From positions 1-64,000 of the forward strand of contig JAUXGA010000007.1 in NCBI GenBank assembly GCA_030622545.1: DNA of 64,000 bases. The letters run 5' to 3'. Of the stretch, positions 35,016-43,251 are shown in pieces (position 1 is the first letter of the stretch; each line of letters opens with the position of its first letter). The translations under genes and the position numbers were made by a program. Below the pieces are notes generated by a model that was given only the letters and a program-made list of their open reading frames with translations, searched no databases and had not been told where the DNA came from. Source of the stretch: a bacterium (lineage in GTDB: Bacteria > Electryoneota > RPQS01 > DYHQ01).

Positions 35016-36205
35016 GGCTTTTCCTCGGGTGGTAAAATCTTCCTTTTTGTTTGCAGCTCTATTTGAAAGCGAAGTTGCGATATGTCCAATTCAGTTCCAC
35101 AGTTTGTACAACGGAACTTATTGTCGGCAGGGAACGGATTCACATCAGGCGGTAGCGAAATGCCAGAAATGAAATTTCCATGAATAATATGCTTCGCATG
35201 GCATTTGTTGCATTCAATCTCTACGCGAGCAAAATCTGCTCCACCCGGCTTGCCAGGCTGAGGCGTCAGTTGCAATTGGGCGGCTGGCGCAAAGAGTCTC
35301 ATGATCTGGGAATCTGGTGTTTCGACTATCTTGTAAACACTTGTCATTGAAAAAGTCATGAGCAGCAGTGTATGATATCGCTCTATAGCATCGAAGAGCT
35401 CCGCGTTGTCAGCATAATTAGTAATTCGTAGTCCCATGGCCATCAGATCGGATAGCATTATCGAGCGACCATGGGTCTTCCATTTCCCATGATCACAGAG
35501 CTTTTTCGCAATCTCCTTAGCACGGGCGGCTTTCTCGTCATCTGTAACAGGTTTTCCGGTACTACTGTGATTAATCCAATCTTTGAACTTGTACTTTGCC
35601 AGCCACTCCTCCACAAGATCACTGGCAAAATCGAGGGAACGTTGAGCATCTTCCAATTCGCCGAGGGAGAGTTTCTGCAGGATTGGTACGTAAGAGATAT
35701 CGAGCTTTCCGGTCTTCTTCACTTGCCTTTGGACTTTCTCAAAACCCGCGATAAACGCATGGGCTGAAAATCGCTTGCCGTCACGAAAGATCTGAGCGTC
35801 AATTGGCCCAAGTGCAGACGAAGGTCCCATCAATATCTCATCACCACTTAGAGTCATGATTGTGCCGGCACTTTTGGCTACTCCCGCTATGATAAACGCA
35901 ACGTCGTTAAATTTCTTACGAACCATTCGCACTATCTGCTCTGCCATCTCTCCGGCTCCACCCGGTGTCTCAATGAGGAGATCGAGCTTGTCTCCCGATA
36001 GATTTGCGAGCTGATCCTTGAATAGTTGAATGTCGCTATAATCGATAGAAGCCAGTTGTGCCTTGGCTGGTGTGTTCAGATCGGCGCCATAGCTGAGAAC
36101 TGCGCGTCCACCACGAAGCTGGCCAATTTTTTTTAGTTGTGCTTTGCGCTCAGCGTGAACGCCGTTGATGTCGAGCTTATCGAGGTATTCTGTGTAGATA
36201 CCCAT
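35012..36205 (-). CDS. ClpP-fold serine protease of the SDH-proteinase family with C-terminal zinc ribbon
   Basis: A 397-residue soluble protein. The crotonase/ClpP-type core has LLIETPGGAGEMAEQ and the nucleophile region IAGVAKSAGTIMTLSGDEI (Ser in KSAG) then MGPSSALGPIDAQI, as in serine dehydrogenase proteinase/S49-like families. No signal peptide or membrane helix is seen. The C-terminus has a zinc ribbon (CNKC...CTNC). It forms a two-gene unit with the 59-codon gene, has its own strong promoter, and lies beside a tRNA fragment in a recombination-prone zone. Defence or stress functions are possible but not shown. Confidence 0.75.
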   Translation of the reverse strand: MGIYTEYLDKLDINGVHAERKAQLKKIGQLRGGRAVLSYGADLNTPAKAQLASIDYSDIQLFKDQLANLSGDKLDLLIETPGGAGEMAEQIVRMVRKKFNDVAFIIAGVAKSAGTIMTLSGDEILMGPSSALGPIDAQIFRDGKRFSAHAFIAGFEKVQRQVKKTGKLDISYVPILQKLSLGELEDAQRSLDFASDLVEEWLAKYKFKDWINHSSTGKPVTDDEKAARAKEIAKKLCDHGKWKTHGRSIMLSDLMAMGLRITNYADNAELFDAIERYHTLLLMTFSMTSVYKIVETPDSQIMRLFAPAAQLQLTPQPGKPGGADFARVEIECNKCHAKHIIHGNFISGISLPPDVNPFPADNKFRCTNCGTELDISQLRFQIELQTKRKILPPEEKP

Positions 36206-36357
36206 TAGTCAATCTTACTTTCACTTATAAAGAGTTTTTCCGGAAACCATTTCACTCCTCAACGGTTGTGGACATATCGCCGCACCAGTCTTCGTTGAAT
36301 GCACATATATGGCATTACGGTGCTAATTTCATTTGCAATAGATAGAATCCCGAACAC

Positions 36358-36386
36358 AATATAACCAAAGAAAAAATCCTTGTCAA
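36358..36386 (-). promoter_or_regulatory. Strong sigma70-type promoter of the SDH-type protease unit
   Basis: TTGACA, exactly 17 nt, TATATT on the minus strand. It gives a leader of about 145 nt before the ATG at 36205; no recognisable riboswitch is seen in that leader. Confidence 0.75.
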
Positions 36387-36410
36387 GTATGAACTTAGCA
36401 AGGGCTGTTT

Positions 36411-36459
36411 GCGGGGCCGACGGTATTCGAACCCCGAACCTACGGATCAAGAGTCCGTT
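36411..36459 (-). pseudogene. Decayed 3' half of a tRNA (Lys, CTT-like)
   Basis: The minus strand carries an intact anticodon arm ACGGA-CTCTTGA-TCCGT, then GTAGGTTCGGGGTTCGAAT and CGGCCCCG, as in the 3' half of tRNA-Lys. The T stem is broken (TACCG in place of TCCCCG) and there is no D arm or 5' acceptor strand upstream. It is probably a remnant attachment site or a truncated tRNA. Confidence 0.65.
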
Positions 36460-36477
36460 ATAATGGCTAATGAATAA

Positions 36478-36513
36478 CTTGGGACGATTCGTGTAGATAT
36501 CTCGAATCCCAAG
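36478..36513 (-). terminator. Hairpin directly after cusA
   Basis: CTTGGGA/TCCCAAG arms with an inner TTCG/CGAA pairing, 14 nt past the cusA stop, followed on the minus strand by TTATTCATT. A plausible terminator, without a strong U-run. Confidence 0.45.
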
Positions 36514-36526
36514 ATGGCGTATATGG

Positions 36527-39500
36527 TTACGGAAGTTCTTCAGGCAATAGTTTTTGATGAAGTAATCCCGGTCGTTTGATGAAGTAGTAAATCGACGGGA
36601 TAATGATGAGGGTCAGAATCGTCGAAGAAATCAATCCTCCAACCATCGGAGCGGCGATACGCCTCATCACTTCGGAACCCGTGCCCGTTCCAATCATGAT
36701 CGGTAAAAGGCCAATCAATGTTGTCGAAACAGTCATCAGTTTCGGTCGAACACGTTCGACCGCGCCTTCCATAATCGCATTCTTGAGGTCTCCCACATTT
36801 CGCAAGCGTTTCTCTCGCTTGAACCGATTGTACGCTTCGTCCAGATAGACGAGCATCACCACACCCGTCTCCGCGGCGAGCCCCCCCAGCGCGATAAATC
36901 CCACAGCGACCGCGACGGATGTATTAAACCCCAGGATATACATCAGCCAGATCCCGCCCACCAGAGCAAACGGCAGCGACAACATGACCACAAGGGATTC
37001 GGTGATGTTTTTGAAATGAAAGAACAGCAAGAAAAAGATGATGAGTATCGTTAAAGGAATAAGGAGTCGCATGCGTTTGGCGACACGTTCCATGTATTCA
37101 TACTGTCCCGACCATACCAGAGAATAGCCTTCCGGAAGCTCGATATTTTGATTTAGAATATCTTTGGCTTGGTGGACATAGGTCCCAACATCCACGCCGC
37201 GGATATCGACATAAATCCACAGTGTTTTGCGCGCGTTCTCTGTCTTAATCATCGGCGGACCGTCCACAATTCTGATAGCCGACACCTGTTCCAAAGGCAC
37301 TGTAAATCCTTGCGGTGTCGGGACACGAACACGCCGGATGCTCTCTAAGTCGTCCCGCTTCTCTCGCGGATAACGAACGTTGATGGGATAACGCGCATTG
37401 CCTTCCACCGTATAGGAGACATTCATGCCACCCAAAGCGGACATGATGACATCCTGCACCTGAGCGATTCGGAGTCCGTAGCGCGCCGCTTTCTCGCGGT
37501 CGATATCGATGTCAATGTACCGTCCCCCCACGACTCGTTCCGAAAACGCGGAGACAGTTCCGGGTACTCCTTTGATGACAGCTTCAATCCGTTCTCCCAG
37601 TCGGGCGAGTTCGTTCAAATCGTCGCCCATGATTTTAATGCCGACCGGCGTTTTGATACCTGTGGACAGCATATCAATTCGCGTGCGAATGGGCATCGTC
37701 CAGGCGTTGGTCAGGCCGGGAATCTGAATCGCAGCGTCGAGCTCCTGAATCAGTTTATCCATTGTCATGCCGTTACGCCATTTTGAGCGGTCCTGGTGCA
37801 AGATAATCGTGGTCTCAATCATGGACAACGGCGCCGGATCGGTGGCGGTTTCCGCGCGTCCGATTTTCCCGAAGACGTGCTTGACTTCCGGAAATGTCTT
37901 GATGATTTTATCGGTTTGCTGCAACAGCTCGCGCGCTTTCATCGGAGAAATTCCCGGAGGAGTTGTCGGCATGTAAAGTAAATCTCCTTCATTCAACGGC
38001 GGCATGAACTCAGAACCCAGCCGACTCCACGGAAAGAACGTTATAAGAAGAACCAGCACGGCAATTCCAATGACGAAGAGCGGGTATTTCAGCGCGCCAC
38101 GAATCACCGGGCGGTAGAGCATGATGAAAAAACGGCTGAGTGGATTTTTGTTTTCAGCTCGAATTTTACCGCGAATGAAATAGAACATCAGCACCGGGAT
38201 AATCGTAATCGCGAGCAGCGCCGATGCCGCCATCGCAAACGTTTTGGTATATGCTAATGGGCTGAAAAGACGACCTTCCTGCGCCTGCAAGCTAAAAACA
38301 GGAAAGAAAGATACCGTTATAATCAGAAGGCTGTAAAAGAGAGCCGGGCCGACTTCTTTAGCGGCGCTAAGAATTATCTCCAGATGGGGTTTCTTGTCTC
38401 GATCCCGTTCGAGATGTTTGTGAGCGTTCTCCACCATCACCACTGAAGCATCCACCATGACTCCAATCGCGATAGCAATCCCGCCAAGGGACATGATGTT
38501 TGCATTAATCCCCAGAACCCTCATGGCGATGAACGCCATCAAGACGCCTGTCGGTAAAACAAGAATTGCGACAAGCGAACTCTGGAAATGCAGAAGGAAA
38601 AGGATGATGACAAGCGCTACGACGAGCATTTCCACAGTGAGTTTCTCTCGGAGCGTCGCTATCGCTCGATGGATAAGAGCCGAGCGATCATACGCCTCGA
38701 CAATCTCAACGCCTTCCGGCAGTCCGCTGCGTAAATCCTGCAATTTTTCTTTGACACGGTCAATGACCGTCAGAGCATTCTCTCCGAAGCGAATGACCGC
38801 AATCCCTCCCACGACTTCTCCCTCGCCGTTCCATTCGGCGATGCCGCGGCGCAGTTCCGGTCCCACCTGCACGTGGGCGACTTGTTTGAGGCGAATCGGT
38901 GTTCCGGAAGGTCCGGGATGGATGGGGATGTTTTCGATTTGGCGAATCCGTTCGGCATCCGATTCTCCCCGGATGTATCCTAATCCCCGGATGAAGAATT
39001 CGGTTTCTCCCATTTCGAGGAGCCGCCCGCCCACATCGTTATTCGACTCCTTGATGGCCATTTTTACATGGCCTATAGGTATCCCAAAGGAAGCTAACGC
39101 ATCCGGATCCACGACAACCTGATACTGCTTAACAAAGCCACCAACCGAAGCGACTTCCGCGATACCCGGAACCGATTGCAATTCGTATTTGATATACCAA
39201 TCCTGGATGGAACGCAACTGGGCCAGGTCGTGTTGCTTCGATTTCAGAGTCCATTCATAAACCCAGCCCAGTCCCGTTGCATCCGGCCCCAGGCGCGGCA
39301 CCACGCCTTGGGGAAGGTCTTTTTGCGCTGTATTCAAATATTCCAAGACGCGACTGCGAGCCCAGTATAAATCCGTACCATCTTCAAAAATCAGATAAAC
39401 CATTCCAAAATTAAAGAATGAATATCCGCGAACATCTTTCACGTAAGGCACCGCCAAAAGCGCGGTGGTTAAGGGATAGATGACCTGATCTTCCACGACC

Positions 39501-39676
39501 TGCGGAGCCTGCCCCGGATAATCCGCGACGATAATGACCTGAACGTCCGACAGATCCGGAATCGCATCAATGGGAATCGTCAGCAGACTGTGCACGCCAA
39601 TGGCGATGATGGCCAACGTCGCTAAAATAACCAACAGGCGATTCCGAACGGAAGCTTCTATGATTTTTTCGATCAT
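36527..39676 (-). CDS. cusA: CusA/CzcA-family heavy-metal RND efflux pump
   Basis: An inner-membrane proton antiporter of 1049 residues that moves metal ions (Cu+/Ag+ or divalent) into the CusB/TolC channel. Twelve helices in the RND arrangement and two large periplasmic loops are visible. Helix 4 has GVMVDASVVMVENAHKHLE. The central pore region includes MPPLNEGDLLYMPTTPPGIS. AAGGAA lies 11 nt before the ATG. It is the third gene of tolC-cusB-cusA. The partner adaptor gene is frame-disrupted, so the pump may not work in this genome as assembled. Cu versus Zn/Co cannot be settled by eye. Confidence 0.92.
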   Translation of the reverse strand: MIEKIIEASVRNRLLVILATLAIIAIGVHSLLTIPIDAIPDLSDVQVIIVADYPGQAPQVVEDQVIYPLTTALLAVPYVKDVRGYSFFNFGMVYLIFEDGTDLYWARSRVLEYLNTAQKDLPQGVVPRLGPDATGLGWVYEWTLKSKQHDLAQLRSIQDWYIKYELQSVPGIAEVASVGGFVKQYQVVVDPDALASFGIPIGHVKMAIKESNNDVGGRLLEMGETEFFIRGLGYIRGESDAERIRQIENIPIHPGPSGTPIRLKQVAHVQVGPELRRGIAEWNGEGEVVGGIAVIRFGENALTVIDRVKEKLQDLRSGLPEGVEIVEAYDRSALIHRAIATLREKLTVEMLVVALVIILFLLHFQSSLVAILVLPTGVLMAFIAMRVLGINANIMSLGGIAIAIGVMVDASVVMVENAHKHLERDRDKKPHLEIILSAAKEVGPALFYSLLIITVSFFPVFSLQAQEGRLFSPLAYTKTFAMAASALLAITIIPVLMFYFIRGKIRAENKNPLSRFFIMLYRPVIRGALKYPLFVIGIAVLVLLITFFPWSRLGSEFMPPLNEGDLLYMPTTPPGISPMKARELLQQTDKIIKTFPEVKHVFGKIGRAETATDPAPLSMIETTIILHQDRSKWRNGMTMDKLIQELDAAIQIPGLTNAWTMPIRTRIDMLSTGIKTPVGIKIMGDDLNELARLGERIEAVIKGVPGTVSAFSERVVGGRYIDIDIDREKAARYGLRIAQVQDVIMSALGGMNVSYTVEGNARYPINVRYPREKRDDLESIRRVRVPTPQGFTVPLEQVSAIRIVDGPPMIKTENARKTLWIYVDIRGVDVGTYVHQAKDILNQNIELPEGYSLVWSGQYEYMERVAKRMRLLIPLTILIIFFLLFFHFKNITESLVVMLSLPFALVGGIWLMYILGFNTSVAVAVGFIALGGLAAETGVVMLVYLDEAYNRFKREKRLRNVGDLKNAIMEGAVERVRPKLMTVSTTLIGLLPIMIGTGTGSEVMRRIAAPMVGGLISSTILTLIIIPSIYYFIKRPGLLHQKLLPEELP

Positions 39677-39710
39677 CGGATTCGATTCCTTCTATAACAC
39701 ACTGGAATGG

Positions 39711-40988
39711 TCATGAGCGTTCATCTTCAATTGGTTTCAAGAACATGCCGCACACAGAGCACTTCTTGTCTTTTTCACTTTCCGGGCGCACGACGGGACA
39801 CATCACACAACCGTAAGGTTCAGAATCCCGCAACACTTCTAATTCGTCCGTGGGCATCGGTTCCAAAAACATATTACAAAGCGGACAGCGCGCGTCATCG
39901 TCGGCAGTGACGATTTCATGGTGCATCGGGCACCAGTAAAGTGAATCGGAGGCGAACACGGCTTCCATCGTCACTCCGGATGCAACGTGCTCATGGGTTG
40001 TTTTTCCTTCCGTCTCTTTCTTCGAGGACTCACATGTGGAATGTTCTTTTTCTAAATGAGCATGTTCACTATGTTCTGTATGCGATTTTTTATCACCCGC
40101 TACGTTGCCATCGGAGAGCAATTTCTGCAATGCTTCCTGAAGCTGCGCCTCGGAATCGAGCAGGAATTGCGCGGAAATAACAACGTTTTCTCCTTGATTC
40201 AAACCGGTTTTCACCTCATAAAGACTGTTGTCTGCCTCAAGTCCCAATCCAACTTCACGAGGCAGGAATTTTCCGTCGCCGAGTGTTAGGAAAACGACAT
40301 CGCGTTTGCCGGAACGTACCACCGCTTCTCGTGGGATTGCGATAACATCTTCGCGCATCCGCGTTTCGATTCGAACCTGTGCATACATATCAGGTTTTAA
40401 TATACCGGCGGAATTACTTAGCGTAATTCTAATCATGGCCGTCCGCGTTTTAGGATTTAGATAAGGATAGATGTAACTCACGTTTCCCTCGAACACTCGC
40501 TCGGGGTTAAAAGCAAGATGCACGGCGGCTTCTTGCCCCGCTTGTATCCAGGGCAATTCATATTCGTAGATTTCCGCCTCAACCCAGACTTTCGATAAAT
40601 CCGCGATGTAAAAAAGATCAGTTCCGGCTTTGCTGTAACCACCTTGCACGGCATTCTTGTGAAGGACAACTCCCGAAGCAGGGCTGTATAACGTCATCAC
40701 ACGCGATACATTACCGGATGATTCCAGCGCATCGATTTGGGCGTCGCTGATATCCCAATATTTCAAACGTTCGCGGGCGGCTTTGAGCAGGTTTTCCGAA
40801 CCCGCACGAACCGGCTGTAGCGAACTGGTCGCTAAAGCGTGATACCCTTTCAGCGCGAGTAAATACTCCTCCTGCGCAGTGACCAACTCGGGACTGTAGA
40901 TGTCCAAGAGTGGTTCTCCTTTGCTGATAGATTGTCCCGTTTCGTTGACGTATAATCTTTCGATCCAGCCCGAAATCTTGGGATTCAT
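39711..40988 (-). pseudogene. cusB: C-terminal part of a split cusB (efflux membrane-fusion protein) with metal-binding tails
   Basis: This frame holds the adaptor from NPKISGWIERLYV onward: lipoyl/hairpin, beta-barrel and membrane-proximal domains, then a His-rich linker and two heavy-metal-binding modules (WCPMHHEIV...CPLCNMF and YGCVMCP...CSVCGMF). It opens at an internal ATG at 40988, exactly where the upstream frame (40711-41454) leaves the family. Compared with CusB relatives, about 6-7 residues are missing at the junction and the frame shifts, consistent with a small deletion or an assembly error. Without the N-terminal piece it would lack its export signal. Confidence 0.75.
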
Positions 40989-41454
40989 CTACGATAACGA
41001 CGCCGTTGGTTTCCACGGTTCGGGACAGGTTCCGGCGTTGAACCGTGGCAGTTCTTACACCGATATTTTGAACGACGGCCGGATCAACGGTAATCACTTT
41101 TCCCTGAACCTCATTCTCATAGACGGGAACTAAATCCATTCCCATCGGAGATTTTCCGGGTTCATCGGAAATATAATTCGGATCCATCGGAGCGCGCCAA
41201 TACAGAATATTTCTTTCACCGCTTGCAGCCGTACTTGCGGTTTTCATCGGCGTCAGGTTCATTCCGCAAATCGGACAGGTTCCCGGTCCTTCCTGAATCA
41301 CGTTGGGATGCATCCCGCAGGTGTACAATTGAGCGGATGTTTCCTCGGATGATGAGTGATGTGAAGTCGGGACTCGTGATGCCTGCCATATATTGACGGC
41401 AACGCTGACCACAAACAACACCATCAGAATAACAATAATATTTCGAGCTTTCAT
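40711..41454 (-). pseudogene. cusB: N-terminal part of a split cusB
   Basis: It carries the membrane anchor (IIVILMVLFVVSVAVNIW), two metal-binding modules (YTCGMHPNVIQEGPGTCPIC and a second one starting WRAPMDPNYISDEPGKSP), and the first strands of the adaptor (TVDPAVVQNIGVRTATVQRR...VETNGVVIVDE). After residue ~158 (near 40980) the frame is nonsense, rich in Arg and Gln, up to the stop at 40711, while the real continuation is in another frame. GGGAGATATTTAAA precedes the ATG, 24 nt after the tolC stop. Confidence 0.75.
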
Positions 41455-41478
41455 TTTAAATATCTCCCTATGGAACGC

Positions 41479-42729
41479 TTAGATAATCCGCTGTCCGGTC
41501 ATCGCTTCGATTCTCGCCCAGACAAGCTCATGCTCCAGAATTCTCTGCCGCAGCTCCAATTCATAATTCAGCAGCGCCCCTTGGCTGGAGAGCAGCGTCA
41601 AAAAATCCACTTTGCCAACCGGATAACCGGTCAGCGCAGACTGAAGTGTTTGCTCTGCGAGCGGAATAATTCCCTCGCGATACACCGTGATTTGGGCGCG
41701 AGTTCGCTTTGCCTGCGCGAGTAAATCATTCAATTGGAACTCGAGCTCATCTAAGAGCGACTGAAATTCTTCATCCACCTGCCGTTGTTCGATATGTCGC
41801 TGTTCCACTAAATGAGCCTGCCTCTTCTTCCAGTAAAGCGGAATCGCGATTTCAGCTTTAATCGAAAAGAAATCATGCCGCGTCATGCCGCTTGGGTCGT
41901 CGTCTCGCTGCGTGTATTGAGCGCCGACTTTTAAATCCGGATAAAAACTCTTCCGGGCTAAACGAAGGTTGGCTTTTGCATTCTGTTCACGCGCCCGATT
42001 TGCCTGCACTTCAGGATTGAAATCAGAAATCAGCGCATCGAGGGAATCAACGTCCAGTTCGATCCCCCGAAACTCCAATTGCAATGGAACCTCCAACGGC
42101 GCATTCGCCTCTCGACTTAGCAGCGCAGAGAGTCGAGCTTTTAGTGTCTCCTCCATTTGATGGAGTTTCAACAACCGGTCTTCGAACTTTGTTCGTTCTG
42201 TTTGCGCCCGCAGGACATCCTGCCCGAGTCCGTTTCCAACTTCATATTTCGATGTGGTAATCGCAACAAACTGATCCATCAGCGACTGATGGCTCTCCAC
42301 AAGATTGATTGATTTCCGAATAAAAGCCCAATGATAATACGTCTCTTTTATCAGGCGAATGATTCGTGCCTCTTCTCCTTTTAGAAGCGCCGCCTGTTTG
42401 TCTCGCCCACTCTCGGCAAGGTCTCTCTTCAGGCCAAGTTTCCCCGGAAAAGGTAACGTCTGACTCACTGAAATCCACTTTCCGGTCATTGGTTCCTGAT
42501 CGAAAGCAAAAGAATTGACAGGTAAATTCGCTAATCCAAAGCCAAGCATGGGTTCCGGTAGCGCGTTGGATTGAGGGATCTTTTCATCAAAAGCCTCAAC
42601 ACGTGCGATGGCAGCCTTCAGCGACAGGTTTTCCTGAAGCGCTTCATGAATATAACGTTCGAGTACAGGATCACTTCCACCGGCAAGAGCCGTCGCCGCT
42701 ATAATCAGAACGATTAAAAAGGATTTCAT
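41479..42729 (-). CDS. TolC/CusC-family outer-membrane efflux protein
   Basis: A 416-residue protein with a signal peptide (MKSFLIVLIIAATALAGGS) and two repeats of long amphipathic coiled coils separated by short strands, as in TolC trimers that form the outer-membrane exit duct. Conserved features include LPEPMLGFGLANLP and LPFPGKLGLKRDLA. It is the first gene of the metal-efflux operon, about 40 nt downstream of the predicted start of a sigma54 promoter. Confidence 0.85.
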   Translation of the reverse strand: MKSFLIVLIIAATALAGGSDPVLERYIHEALQENLSLKAAIARVEAFDEKIPQSNALPEPMLGFGLANLPVNSFAFDQEPMTGKWISVSQTLPFPGKLGLKRDLAESGRDKQAALLKGEEARIIRLIKETYYHWAFIRKSINLVESHQSLMDQFVAITTSKYEVGNGLGQDVLRAQTERTKFEDRLLKLHQMEETLKARLSALLSREANAPLEVPLQLEFRGIELDVDSLDALISDFNPEVQANRAREQNAKANLRLARKSFYPDLKVGAQYTQRDDDPSGMTRHDFFSIKAEIAIPLYWKKRQAHLVEQRHIEQRQVDEEFQSLLDELEFQLNDLLAQAKRTRAQITVYREGIIPLAEQTLQSALTGYPVGKVDFLTLLSSQGALLNYELELRQRILEHELVWARIEAMTGQRII

Positions 42730-42778
42730 TTGACAACCATGTCTTTCTTTTACTTCAAACCCTACACAGAACGAATTG

Positions 42779-42793
42779 GCAAGTGTCAGGCCA
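42779..42793 (-). promoter_or_regulatory. Sigma54 promoter of the tolC-cusB-cusA operon
   Basis: TGGCCTGACACTTGC on the minus strand: TGGC, G7 and TTGC match the -24/-12 consensus, with GG and GC ten bases apart. Transcription would start near 42768. Its matching activator gene appears lost; only the 3' end remains at 42914-43018. Confidence 0.65.
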
Positions 42794-42799
42794 TAAAAA

Positions 42800-42828
42800 A
42801 ACCACTTGGGATTTTACTCCAAGTGGTT
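42800..42828 (-). terminator. Terminator behind the regulator remnant
   Basis: AACCACTTGG/CCAAGTGGTT stem followed on the minus strand by TTTTTTATGG. It lies between the regulator remnant and the sigma54 promoter. A second hairpin, CCTTTCAATA/TATTGAAAAGG (one bulge), lies at 42886-42909. Confidence 0.75.
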
Positions 42829-42913
42829 GTCTTCTTATGTGTTAAGCTTTCGAGTTCTTAAAATAATCTCGAGCGATTGAAACGACCTTTCAATACCCTA
42901 TTGAAAAGGATTT

Positions 42914-43018
42914 TCAACGCGGTGGCAGCTTGATGTCGTAGTCCTCCATTTTCTTGCGTAGCGTCGGGCGAGTAATTCCGATTAATTTTGACATTCCTAC
43001 GACACAGACAGCCAATAG
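42914..43018 (-). pseudogene. 3' remnant of an NtrC-type sigma54 activator gene (Fis-type HTH only)
   Basis: The minus-strand frame ends GMSKLIGITRPTLRKKMEDY then DIKLPPR and a stop. This is the DNA-recognition helix pair and natural C-terminus of a ZraR/AtoC-type regulator (compare MSREKLRYRIRKFGL in the intact regulator). Upstream of about codon 34 the frame no longer resembles the AAA+ domain, and no such domain is present. It sits directly before the sigma54-driven metal-efflux operon, the normal place for its regulator gene. Confidence 0.65.
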
Positions 43019-43045
43019 ACAATAAGAAACCTCCAGCAACGAAGA

Positions 43046-43072
43046 ACGGGCTCTCTAAAGACGAGAGCCCGT
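43046..43072. terminator. Strong hairpin between the glutamate synthase gene and the regulator remnant
   Basis: A 10-bp perfect stem ACGGGCTCTC/GAGAGCCCGT followed on the plus strand by AATTTTTTTA. The U-run favours the plus strand, where no gene is left; it may also end the minus-strand glutamate synthase operon. Nothing else is recognised between 43073 and 43251. Confidence 0.55.
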
Positions 43073-43251
43073 AATTTTTTTACGAGACAGGTCAAAGTGA
43101 CTTTACAAAGCCAGCCAGAGGACCACGTTGTGACCCAGAACGAGAAAATGGGAATCGGTGCGTGTTACTGTTCGGGTTGACTCTGAATCTACACAGGCAT
43201 CAGGACCGTCTGGCATAGAGTAAGGAAAAAAATCCTAGCGCGCGCATGCTA

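Noticed and set aside
36307-36322. Sigma54-like string TGGCATTACGGTGC
   Set aside because: GG and GC are nine bases apart, not ten, TTGC is absent, and no plus-strand gene follows.
36259-36450. 63-codon minus-strand frame containing FGVRIPSAPQ
   Set aside because: This peptide is the translation of a tRNA 3' region; the feature is the decayed tRNA, not a protein.
38457-39122. 221-codon frame antisense to cusA
   Set aside because: Low-complexity shadow rich in Thr, Ser and Arg over a well-conserved RND pump.
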